Shown piece by piece: positions 1-8,039 of a stretch of 8,542 nt of DNA (its first letter is position 1; each line of letters starts with the position of its first letter). The position numbers were made by a program, and so were the translations under genes. Origin of the DNA: Deltaproteobacteria bacterium. Lineage in GTDB: Bacteria; JAUYMQ01. The notes beneath the pieces are model-generated. The model was not told the origin of the DNA, did not search any database, and saw only the letters and a list, made by a program, of their open reading frames with translations. The stretch is taken from assembly GCA_030698575.1 (NCBI GenBank), contig JAUYMQ010000197.1, forward strand, positions 1 through 8,542. The letters run 5' to 3'.

Positions 1-2148
1 ATCGCCGCCCTGCATCTCCGCGTGGACACCTCGGCGGAAGGCATTCTCCTCGACGACGATCCGGATCGCCTGGTGCGCGATTTCGCCCGTGAGAAGTTCG
101 GGACCATCGACGAGATCATCGTGGTGATGATCGAGGCGCCCGACGTCTTCGCGCCGGCGATCCTCGAAGCGGTACGCGAACTCAGCGAAGTCATCCGCAA
201 CCTGCCGGACGTCGCGGAGGTCGTCAGCCTTACCAGCGTCGAGCTGCCAGGGCAGGGGGCGGGATTCGAAGCGTCGCCCATTGCGGGGACGCGCGCGCGC
301 CCCGTCCCTCCCGACGTGTTGCGCGCGCGTGTTCTGGACACCCCCATCCTGATTGACAACCTCGTGTCGAAGGACGGCTCAGTGACGGCGATAAACGTGC
401 TCCTGAGGGAGTACGGAAGCGACGGCGCGGCCCTTGCAGGCGCGGTCGCGGGCGTGCAGGCGGCCGCCGAGGGATGGTCCGGACCCGGCCGGGCCACGGT
501 GGTCGGCATTCCGCTGGCGAAGGTGGCCATCGCTGAACTGCTTCACCGGGATCTGAAGCGTCTCACCCCGGTCACGGTCGTGGTGGTCGCGCTGCTGCTT
601 TTCCTGACCTTCCGCAGCCGCAGGGGCGTGGTCCTTCCACTGGCGGCGATTGGCGCCGGCGAAGTGCTCACGCTGGGGATCTCCTCGCTGATGGGCCGGA
701 CGATCTCGGTGGTGAGCGTGGTGCTGCCGAGCGTGGTGCTGGCGATCGGTTGCACCTATGCGGTGCACATCCTCCCCTCACTCGGCGATGACGCCCGGCG
801 CAGCCGAACGCGCGCGGCCGTCTTCCTCTCCGCATTCACTTCGGCGATAGGCTTCCTGGCGCTTCTGTCGAGCCGCATTCATACGATTCGTGATCACGGA
901 ATCTTCGCGGCCTCCGGCGTGGGTTGCATGCTTCTGGCGGCGGTGTTCCTGCTGCCCGCCCTCGATCGCCTCTTTCCGCCGCGATCCGGCGCCGCGGCGA
1001 TGGACGGAGCTTCGCCGCTCACGGGGGCGCATGCGCTCCGGAATCTGGCGCCCTGGGTGGTCCGGAAGCGCCGGACCATCGTCGTCGTGAGCCTCCTCCT
1101 GATGGGCGCCTCACTGCTGGGCCTCCTGCGCGTGCGCATCGAAACGGATTACCTCGCCTACTTCCACGCGGGGCACCCCGTTCCCCGGGACATCAACCGC
1201 GCGAGCGAGCGGCTCTCGGGGGTCGTTCCGATGATGGTCCTGATCGATTCAGGGCGCGACGGCGGGATCGCCGACCCCGACATGCTTCGCCGGATAGCAA
1301 CGTTTCAGGACGCCGTCGAGGGCATCCCGGGCATCAACAAGACGCTCGCCCTGCCTGACATCCTGACCACCGTGCGCCGTTCCCTGAACGGCGAGAGCGC
1401 GTCCGAGCCCTGGATTCCCGACAGCGCCTTCGAGGTCCTGCAGCTGATCGGGATGATTCGCCTGGGCGGTCACAGCCCCGTCCTCCGCCCCTACGTGGAC
1501 GAAACGCAGCGCGAGGCGAATGTTTACGTGCGCGGGAATCTCGTCTCATCCGGCAAGCTTTCCGAGAGCATCGAACTCATCCATCGCCAGGCCGGTTTCA
1601 TTTTCGGCCCCGAAACATCGGTGACGGTCACGGGGACGATGCAGCTGCTGAACAAGACGAGCGGCGCCATCGCCCGGGGCATCGTGTGGAGCGTGCTCGT
1701 CGCCATCGCCGCGATCTCGCTCCTGCTCTGCGTCTATCTTCGCTCGGTGAAGCTCGGCCTGCTGGCGATGGTCCCCAACCTCGTCCCCGTGGCGGTGCTC
1801 TTCGGCGTCATGGGGACGCTGGGAGTGAGCCTGAGCACCGGCACGAGCATCGCCGCATCGATAGCCCTGGGCCTCATCGTGGACGAGACGATTCATTTCA
1901 TCACCGCCTACCGCGCCCGCACGGATAGCGGCGAGCGGGGCGAGGCCGCACTCCGCTCGGTGTACGAGTCCGTCGGGCCGCCCATCATCTGGGCGTCGGT
2001 GATACTCACGGCGGGCTTCGCGGTGCTCCTGCTCTCGGGCTTCCTCCCGCTCATGTATCTGGGGCTTTTCATGGCGGTGGCGATCCTCGTGAGCCTGTTC
2101 TGCGATCTGATCCTCCTGCCGGCGCTCCTGCTGATGTTCGACGGCTGA
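1..2148 (+). CDS. RND superfamily exporter, MMPL/HAE3-like (5' partial)
   Basis: Proton-driven inner-membrane exporter of the RND superfamily, of the type annotated as 'predicted exporter of the RND superfamily' or MMPL; the substrate is unknown, and family members move lipids, hopanoids or hydrophobic small molecules. The frame is open from base 1, so the first transmembrane helix and the true start lie upstream; the GTG at 22 is internal. Numbering codons from base 1: periplasmic domain 1 spans about 1-187. A hydrophobic block begins near 188, with TM4 carrying IGCTYAVH (Thr252), a TM5 with FTSAIGF, and TM6 ending near 321. TM7 is about 358-378, periplasmic domain 2 about 379-556, and the second helix bundle runs from about 557 to the end. 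TM10 carries GLIVDETIHF with Asp628, the expected proton-relay acid. The N-half equivalent is Thr252, so the relay looks one-sided. The C-terminal tail is very short. A 133-nt gap with a possible promoter separates it from ispD, so it is probably a separate unit. Family assignment is secure; the substrate is not. Confidence 0.9.
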   Translation: MAALHLRVDTSAEGILLDDDPDRLVRDFAREKFGTIDEIIVVMIEAPDVFAPAILEAVRELSEVIRNLPDVAEVVSLTSVELPGQGAGFEASPIAGTRARPVPPDVLRARVLDTPILIDNLVSKDGSVTAINVLLREYGSDGAALAGAVAGVQAAAEGWSGPGRATVVGIPLAKVAIAELLHRDLKRLTPVTVVVVALLLFLTFRSRRGVVLPLAAIGAGEVLTLGISSLMGRTISVVSVVLPSVVLAIGCTYAVHILPSLGDDARRSRTRAAVFLSAFTSAIGFLALLSSRIHTIRDHGIFAASGVGCMLLAAVFLLPALDRLFPPRSGAAAMDGASPLTGAHALRNLAPWVVRKRRTIVVVSLLLMGASLLGLLRVRIETDYLAYFHAGHPVPRDINRASERLSGVVPMMVLIDSGRDGGIADPDMLRRIATFQDAVEGIPGINKTLALPDILTTVRRSLNGESASEPWIPDSAFEVLQLIGMIRLGGHSPVLRPYVDETQREANVYVRGNLVSSGKLSESIELIHRQAGFIFGPETSVTVTGTMQLLNKTSGAIARGIVWSVLVAIAAISLLLCVYLRSVKLGLLAMVPNLVPVAVLFGVMGTLGVSLSTGTSIAASIALGLIVDETIHFITAYRARTDSGERGEAALRSVYESVGPPIIWASVILTAGFAVLLLSGFLPLMYLGLFMAVAILVSLFCDLILLPALLLMFDG

Positions 2149-2169
2149 GCGGCTCCCGGCCGATGCGGG

Positions 2170-2199
2170 TTGTCGCGGCGCGCGAGGTCAGGCTAAACT
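2170..2199 (+). promoter_or_regulatory. Possible sigma70-type promoter for the ispD operon
   Basis: In the 133-nt gap after the exporter, TTGTCG (2170-2175, 4/6 match to TTGACA) and TAAACT (2194-2199, 4/6 match to TATAAT) are spaced by 18 nt. The TAAACT hexamer lies in a small AT-richer pocket of a very GC-rich region, which favours it. Transcription would begin near 2206, giving a leader of about 75 nt before the ispD start. This rests on pattern matching alone; transcription from further upstream is also possible. Confidence 0.4.
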
Positions 2200-2270
2200 T
2201 CCTTCCCACTGGCGGCACCGGCGCCGCTCCCGGCGGTATCGCGGGAAGCTTCCGGCGTCCGATCGGTTCC

Positions 2271-2275
2271 GGGGG
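2271..2275 (+). promoter_or_regulatory. Ribosome binding site candidate for ispD
   Basis: A GGGGG run ends 6 nt before the TTG at 2282. This spacing supports TTG2282 over the in-frame GTG at 2288, which would sit 12 nt away. The match to the anti-Shine-Dalgarno sequence is only fair, so the choice of start remains open. The two options differ by two residues and neither touches the catalytic domain. Confidence 0.4.
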
Positions 2276-2281
2276 TCTTGC

Positions 2282-3115
2282 TTGTCCGTGCCTCCATCGC
2301 AGCGATCCGGGAAGGTCGTCGCCGGCCAGGCCGGCGCCGTCGGCTTGCTGCTCGCCGCTGGACGTGGCGAGCGACTCGGCCAGGAGGCGCCCGCGAGCGG
2401 GAAGGCCTTTCTCACCCTTCACGGCCGGCCGCTCCTCCACTGGTCGCTCCGCGCCTTCGAGGAGAGCGAGGCCATCACCGCGGTGGTGGTCGTCGCGCCC
2501 CCGGGCGAGGAGGAACGCGCCAGGAAGGTGGCGGCTGCGGTCGGAGGAAAGGTGCAGGCGATCGTGGCGGGCGGAGCGCATCGCCAGGACTCACTGGGCG
2601 CCGGGCTGGACGCGATCGCCGATCTTTTTGGCGCCGATCTTCCAGGCGAGGATCACCTCGTGGCGGTGCACGACGCGGCGAGGCCGCTCGTCCGACCCAT
2701 CGACGTCACGCGGGTGGTGTACGCCGCCGAGCGGCGGGGGGCGGCCATCCTCGCCGTTCCTGTGAAGGAAACCGTGAAGGTTGTCGGCGCGAATGACCGG
2801 ATCATCGAAACGCTCAATCGCGAGCGCCTCTGGCTCGCGCAAACACCCCAGGTGGCCCGCGCCTCCGTACTGCGCTCGGCGCTCGCGCGCGCGCGGCGGG
2901 AGGGGCGCGTTTCGACCGACGAAGCGGCGTTGCTCGAGGCGCTGGAAATCAGAGTGCTGGTGGTTCTGGGCGACTACGGAAATCTGAAGGTCACCACGCC
3001 GGAGGACGTGATTCTGGCGGACTGCCTTCTGGCGGCCCGGGAGTCGGGCCCCCGGGAGTCAGAAGCCCGGGAGCCCAAAGCCCGGGAGTCCAAAGCCCCG
3101 GAGTCCAAAGAATGA
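2282..3115 (+). CDS. ispD: 2-C-methyl-D-erythritol 4-phosphate cytidylyltransferase
   Basis: Cytosolic MEP-pathway enzyme that joins MEP and CTP to give CDP-methylerythritol and pyrophosphate. The glycosyltransferase-A-like fold is visible: the glycine-rich nucleotide loop LAAGRGERLG (about residues 24-33), a KAF lysine (Lys41), HDAARP (130-135), PVKETVK, the LWLAQTPQ segment, TDEAALLE, and the closing GDYGNLKVTTPEDV. All are standard IspD signatures. The start is taken as TTG2282. At 277 aa it is longer than usual (about 230-240) because of a roughly 20-residue N-terminal extension and a charged C-terminal tail of five ARESK-like pentapeptides encoded by a 15-bp tandem repeat. Compared with E. 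coli IspD from memory, three extra residues (Ala-Ser-Gly, 38-40) sit between the loop proline and the conserved lysine. The stop overlaps the ispF start by ATGA (3112-3115), implying translational coupling. Identification is secure; the exact start is not. Confidence 0.95.
   Translation: MSVPPSQRSGKVVAGQAGAVGLLLAAGRGERLGQEAPASGKAFLTLHGRPLLHWSLRAFEESEAITAVVVVAPPGEEERARKVAAAVGGKVQAIVAGGAHRQDSLGAGLDAIADLFGADLPGEDHLVAVHDAARPLVRPIDVTRVVYAAERRGAAILAVPVKETVKVVGANDRIIETLNRERLWLAQTPQVARASVLRSALARARREGRVSTDEAALLEALEIRVLVVLGDYGNLKVTTPEDVILADCLLAARESGPRESEAREPKARESKAPESKE
3036..3110 (+). repeat. Five 15-bp tandem repeats at the ispD 3' end
   Basis: Five consecutive 15-nt units start at 3036, 3051, 3066, 3081 and 3096, with consensus CCCGGGAGTCCAAAG. 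Units 3 to 5 each differ from the consensus at no more than one base; units 1 and 2 have diverged in their last third. Because 15 is divisible by three, the array stays in frame and encodes Ala-Arg-Glu-Ser-Lys-like pentapeptides at the end of IspD, after the last conserved IspD motif. The GGAG in the final unit (3100-3103) lies 8 nt before the ispF ATG and is the best ribosome binding site for that gene. Confidence 0.9.
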
Positions 3116-3615
3116 CCGCCCGCCCGCTTCCCTTTCGCGTGGGGCAGGGCGTCGACGTGCACGCCCTCGTACCCGGCCGCCCTCTGATCCTGGGCGGCGT
3201 CGAGATCCCCTTCGACCGGGGGCTCGCGGGGCACTCCGACGCCGATGTCCTCAGCCATGCGGTCTGCAACGCCGCGCTCGGAGGTGCGGGTCTTGGTGAT
3301 CTGGGCCGTCACTTCCCGGACTCGGACCCGGCCTGGAAGGGCGCGTCGGGTGCGGCGCTTCTGATGAAGGTTCGCGAGATGCTTTCCGGGCGCGGCCTGC
3401 GGGTCCGCCAGATCGACGCGACGGTGCTGGCGCAAGAGCCGAGGATTGGCCCGTACACGGAGAAGATGTCGGCGAACATCGCGCAGGCGCTGGGCCTCCC
3501 GGCGGATCTGGTGAACGTGAAAAGCGTCACCACGGAGAAACTCGGTTTCCTGGGGCGAGGGGAAGGGATCGAGGCGCAGGCGGTCGTTCTCCTCGCCGGG
3601 GAAGATGCAGGCTAA
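3112..3615 (+). CDS. ispF: 2-C-methyl-D-erythritol 2,4-cyclodiphosphate synthase
   Basis: Cytosolic homotrimeric MEP-pathway enzyme that cyclises CDP-methylerythritol 2-phosphate to methylerythritol 2,4-cyclodiphosphate with release of CMP. The intervening kinase step (IspE) is not encoded here. The metal ligands are visible as Asp15 and His17 in GVDVHAL and His49 in HSDADVLSHA, matching Asp8, His10 and His42 of the E. coli protein. Further signatures are DLGRHFPDSDPAWKG (63-77) and TTEKLGFLGRGEGI (140-153), which contribute to nucleotide binding at the subunit interface. The length of 167 aa is normal. The ATG overlaps the ispD stop (ATGA), and its ribosome binding site is probably the GGAG in the last 15-bp repeat. 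It is a separate gene here rather than the fused IspDF found in some bacteria. Identification is secure. Confidence 0.97.
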   Translation: MTARPLPFRVGQGVDVHALVPGRPLILGGVEIPFDRGLAGHSDADVLSHAVCNAALGGAGLGDLGRHFPDSDPAWKGASGAALLMKVREMLSGRGLRVRQIDATVLAQEPRIGPYTEKMSANIAQALGLPADLVNVKSVTTEKLGFLGRGEGIEAQAVVLLAGEDAG

Positions 3616-3644
3616 GTCAACCGGGCCGGCGCGCAGGCGGACCC

Positions 3645-3650
3645 AGGAGG
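3645..3650 (+). promoter_or_regulatory. Strong Shine-Dalgarno of cysS
   Basis: A perfect AGGAGG lies 4 nt before the GTG at 3655 and is the best ribosome binding site in the window. The spacing is short but workable. It sets the cysS start, since the protein from this GTG begins directly with the usual CysRS N-terminus (ALRIYNSLTR). The rest of the 39-nt ispF-cysS gap holds no evident terminator or promoter. Confidence 0.75.
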
Positions 3651-3654
3651 CCAG

Positions 3655-5172
3655 GTGGCCCTCAGGATCTACAACTCGCTCACCCGGAGCAAAGACCCCT
3701 TCGAGCCTCTCGAGCCGGGCAAGGTGCGCATGTATGTCTGCGGCGTGACGGTCTACGACCTGAGCCACGTGGGGCACGCGCGCGCCGCGGTCGTCTTCGA
3801 CGTGATTTACCGCTTTATGCGGAGCCTTGGCTACGAGGTGGACTACGTCCGCAACTTCACCGACATCGACGACAAGATCATCAGGAGAGCCGGCGAGGAA
3901 GGGATCGCGACGGAGGCGCTGGCCGAGAAGTACATAGAGGCTTTCCGGGACGATTTCGAGCCACTGGGGCTTCTGTCACCGCGGCTCGAACCGCGGGCCA
4001 CGGAACACCTCGCGCAGATCGTGGCGCTCATCGAGCGGCTGATCGCAGGCGGCCACGCCTATGTGGGCGGAAGGGACGTGTTCTTCTCCGTGAAGCGGTT
4101 CCCCGGCTACGGAAAGCTTTCTCACCGTGAGACCGACGATCTGCTCGCGGGCGCGCGCGTCGAGATCGACGAGAAGAAGGAGTACGCCGGCGACTTTGCG
4201 TTGTGGAAGGGCGCGAAGGAGGGCGAGCCCGCCTGGGACTCGCCCTGGGGGCCGGGGCGGCCCGGCTGGCACATCGAGTGCTCGGCGATGGCCACGGCGC
4301 ACCTCGGTGAGACCATCGACATCCACGGCGGCGGCCTCGATCTCAAGTTTCCCCATCACGAAAACGAGATTGCCCAGAGCGAGGCGGCCAGCGGCAAGCC
4401 ATTCGCGCGCTGGTGGCTCCACAACGGCTTCGTCACGATCGACAAGGAGAAAATGTCGAAGTCGCTCGGCAACTTCTTCACGGTGCGCGAGATCCTCTCG
4501 AAGTTCACCCCCGAGGTACTCCGGTACTTCCTGATCTCGAGCCACTACCGCGGCCCGCTCGATTTCTCCTTCGATCGCCTCACCGAGGCCCGGCAGGCGC
4601 TTGAGCGCGTCTACGGCGCGCTTGCGAAGATCAACGCCCTCTCGCTGCCCGGTCATGCGGCCCCGCCAAATCTCCCCGGGCCGGGGGATCCGCCGCCCCA
4701 CGGTGCTTCAGGGGTTGCGGCCGACGCCTGGAACTCCCTCGCCTCTCTTTCGGATCGCGTGCGGGAGGCCATGGAGGACGACTTCAACACGGCCCAGGCC
4801 GTCGGCCAGGTCTTCGAGACGGTGAGGGCGATCAATATCTTCCTGGCGGAAGTAGATCGCGGCCAGGCGGGCCCGACGCCCTTCACCGATCTGCTCGCGC
4901 GCCTGGCGCGCCTCACCTTCGAGGGGATTGGCGAGATCCTCGGAGTCCTCCGCATGGATCCAGATACGTTCCTGAGGGGAGACGCCGCCCCGGTTGATTC
5001 GCAACGCATCGAGCGGCTGATCGCCGAGCGCGCGGCGGCTCGCAAGGGGAAGGATTTTGCCCGTGCCGATGAGATCCGTGACGGGCTGGCCGATGAGGGG
5101 GTGCTGCTCGAGGACGGCCCGAACGAGACGACCTGGAAGTTCGGCAAGGAGCGCCCCGGCGACGGCGCATGA
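3655..5172 (+). CDS. cysS: Cysteinyl-tRNA synthetase
   Basis: Cytosolic class Ia aminoacyl-tRNA synthetase that charges tRNA-Cys with cysteine using ATP. The Rossmann catalytic domain carries the HIGH-type motif HVGH (38-41) and KMSKS (266-270). The catalytic zinc ligands are all present: Cys29, Cys209, His234 and Glu238, at nearly the same numbers as in E. coli CysRS. The helical C-terminal part shows the EAMEDDFNTAQA anticodon-stem helix and the closing ARKGKDFARADEIRDGL segment followed by the TTWKF end typical of the family. At 505 aa it is about 45 longer than E. coli CysRS; part of this is a proline/glycine-rich linker at about residues 331-353, between the catalytic core and the helical domain. 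GTG3655 is chosen because of the AGGAGG site. Its stop overlaps the lipase start by ATGA, and it sits in the ispD-ispF-cysS order known from several phyla. No T-box leader is visible. Identification is secure. Confidence 0.97.
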   Translation: MALRIYNSLTRSKDPFEPLEPGKVRMYVCGVTVYDLSHVGHARAAVVFDVIYRFMRSLGYEVDYVRNFTDIDDKIIRRAGEEGIATEALAEKYIEAFRDDFEPLGLLSPRLEPRATEHLAQIVALIERLIAGGHAYVGGRDVFFSVKRFPGYGKLSHRETDDLLAGARVEIDEKKEYAGDFALWKGAKEGEPAWDSPWGPGRPGWHIECSAMATAHLGETIDIHGGGLDLKFPHHENEIAQSEAASGKPFARWWLHNGFVTIDKEKMSKSLGNFFTVREILSKFTPEVLRYFLISSHYRGPLDFSFDRLTEARQALERVYGALAKINALSLPGHAAPPNLPGPGDPPPHGASGVAADAWNSLASLSDRVREAMEDDFNTAQAVGQVFETVRAINIFLAEVDRGQAGPTPFTDLLARLARLTFEGIGEILGVLRMDPDTFLRGDAAPVDSQRIERLIAERAAARKGKDFARADEIRDGLADEGVLLEDGPNETTWKFGKERPGDGA

Positions 5173-5882
5173 CGGCCGCGCTCCGTCGATCCGGGACGGT
5201 GTCGACAAAAGCGGGGCGCGCTTCCGGACTGCTCTGCCTGGCCTTTGCCGCCGCTTTCCTGGCCCCGGGCGCGGCCCTCGCTGACGATCCCCAGCCGCCC
5301 TGCAGCCCACTCCCCATCCTTCTGCTCCACGGTCACTACTACACGAACGCCTCGCTCAGCGTGCTCACCGAGCGTCTCCGGAGCGACGGCTATCCCGGGG
5401 CGCGGGTGGTGACGCTCGACGTGTCGCGCAACACCTGCACCCACGACTGGGCCGAGGCGCTGTCGGCGAAGGTCGATGACGTGCTGCAGGAGAGTGGTTG
5501 CTCCAGGGTGGACATCGTGGCTCACAGCCGCGGTGGGCTCGCGGCGCGCGATTACATCCGCTTTCTGGGAGGTGGCGCGAAGGTGTCCCATCTCGTGACG
5601 CTGGGCACGCCGCACCACGGCGCCGCGATCAACATGGCCTGCCCGGGATGCGGATGCCTCGAGATGCGCCCGGGATCCGACTACCTGCGGCGACTGAACG
5701 CCGGCGATGAGACACCGGGGCCGACCCCCTACACGTCGATCTACAGCAGCCACGACGAGGTCGTGCCCGCCGCATCGGCATGGCTGAGCGGCGCGAGAAA
5801 CATTCGGCTCCGCGGCGTGAAGCATACCGATCTGCTCCGGAGCCGGCACGTCTACCGCGAGATCCGCGCGGGCCTGATGTAG
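5169..5882 (+). CDS. Secreted LipA-like lipase/esterase (alpha/beta hydrolase)
   Basis: Probable exported carboxylester or triacylglycerol hydrolase resembling the small Bacillus LipA/EstA lipases (lipase class 2). The N-terminus is a Sec signal peptide: basic n-region, hydrophobic stretch at about 20-33, and a likely cut after Ala-Leu-Ala at residue 38. The alpha/beta hydrolase core follows: LLHGH oxyanion region (about 52-56); nucleophile elbow AHSRGG with Ser120; acid Asp196 in YTSIYSSHDEVV; His219 in GVKHTDLL. The phrases VDIVAHS, LVTLG, YTSIYSS and GARN with GV.H.LL near the end match the LipA pattern as I remember it. The residue after the serine is Arg, not Met as in LipA. The mature part (~199 aa) is slightly longer than LipA (181), with an insertion holding Cys158, Cys161 and Cys163; Cys45, Cys90 and Cys111 are also present. 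ATG5169 overlaps the cysS stop by ATGA; no good ribosome site lies at usual distance, so coupling is likely. A GTG at 5199 is an alternative start. Substrate unknown. Confidence 0.85.
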   Translation: MTAALRRSGTVSTKAGRASGLLCLAFAAAFLAPGAALADDPQPPCSPLPILLLHGHYYTNASLSVLTERLRSDGYPGARVVTLDVSRNTCTHDWAEALSAKVDDVLQESGCSRVDIVAHSRGGLAARDYIRFLGGGAKVSHLVTLGTPHHGAAINMACPGCGCLEMRPGSDYLRRLNAGDETPGPTPYTSIYSSHDEVVPAASAWLSGARNIRLRGVKHTDLLRSRHVYREIRAGLM

Positions 5883-5903
5883 CCGGCCCGGCTGGGGTAG
5901 AGT
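5874..5903 (+). promoter_or_regulatory. Weak promoter candidate for uvrB
   Basis: CTGATG (5874-5879) and TAGAGT (5898-5903) are spaced by 18 nt, with 3/6 and 4/6 matches to the sigma70 consensus. The -35 part overlaps the end of the lipase gene. I see no SOS operator of the E. coli type (CTGT-N8-ACAG) or the Bacillus type (GAAC-N4-GTTC) nearby. uvrB could equally be read from the upstream operon. Confidence 0.22.
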
Positions 5904-5931
5904 GTCGGCGGAGCTCCCTTCACCCCGGGGT
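5881..5931. repeat. Cluster of short palindromes between lipase and uvrB
   Basis: Three perfect dyads lie in or at the edge of the 54-nt gap. AGCCGG-C-CCGGCT at 5881-5893 starts inside the lipase stop codon, GGAGCTCC is at 5910-5917, and ACCCCGGGGT at 5922-5931 contains the GGGG that could serve as the uvrB ribosome site. The first could form a 5-bp hairpin with a 3-nt loop, but no T-run follows, so it is not a convincing terminator. Short palindromes are expected by chance in such GC-rich DNA, so a function is uncertain. Confidence 0.4.
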
Positions 5932-5936
5932 CCAGG

Positions 5937-8035
<2,099 letters not shown>

Positions 8036-8039
<4 letters not shown>

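Noticed and set aside
22-24. GTG at 22 as the true start of the exporter
   Set aside because: The frame is open through base 1, and the family needs an N-terminal transmembrane helix before periplasmic domain 1, so the gene begins upstream of the window.
2163-2765. 200-codon + strand frame beginning in the exporter-ispD gap
   Set aside because: Most of it overlaps ispD in another frame, it is Arg/Pro/Ser-rich and matches no family; ispD has clear motifs throughout.
2282-3615. A fused bifunctional IspDF
   Set aside because: A TGA at 3113-3115 ends ispD and the ispF ATG overlaps it in a different frame, so two proteins are made unless a sequencing error hides a fusion.
5226-5237. Lipobox making the lipase a lipoprotein (Cys23)
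   Set aside because: Residues before Cys23 are Gly-Leu-Leu, which do not fit the lipobox, and the cysteine lies inside the hydrophobic core of a signal peptide with a good Ala-Leu-Ala cleavage site.
4653-5849. 398-codon open frame on the - strand across cysS and the lipase
   Set aside because: It spans two well-identified + strand genes and their overlap, and shows no recognisable domain.
5880-5895. Rho-independent terminator after the lipase
   Set aside because: The dyad at 5881-5893 allows only a 5-bp stem and is followed by GGGG rather than a T-run.
5883-5936. SOS/LexA operator before uvrB
   Set aside because: Neither CTGT-N8-ACAG nor GAAC-N4-GTTC occurs in the gap; other lineages use different LexA boxes that I cannot exclude.
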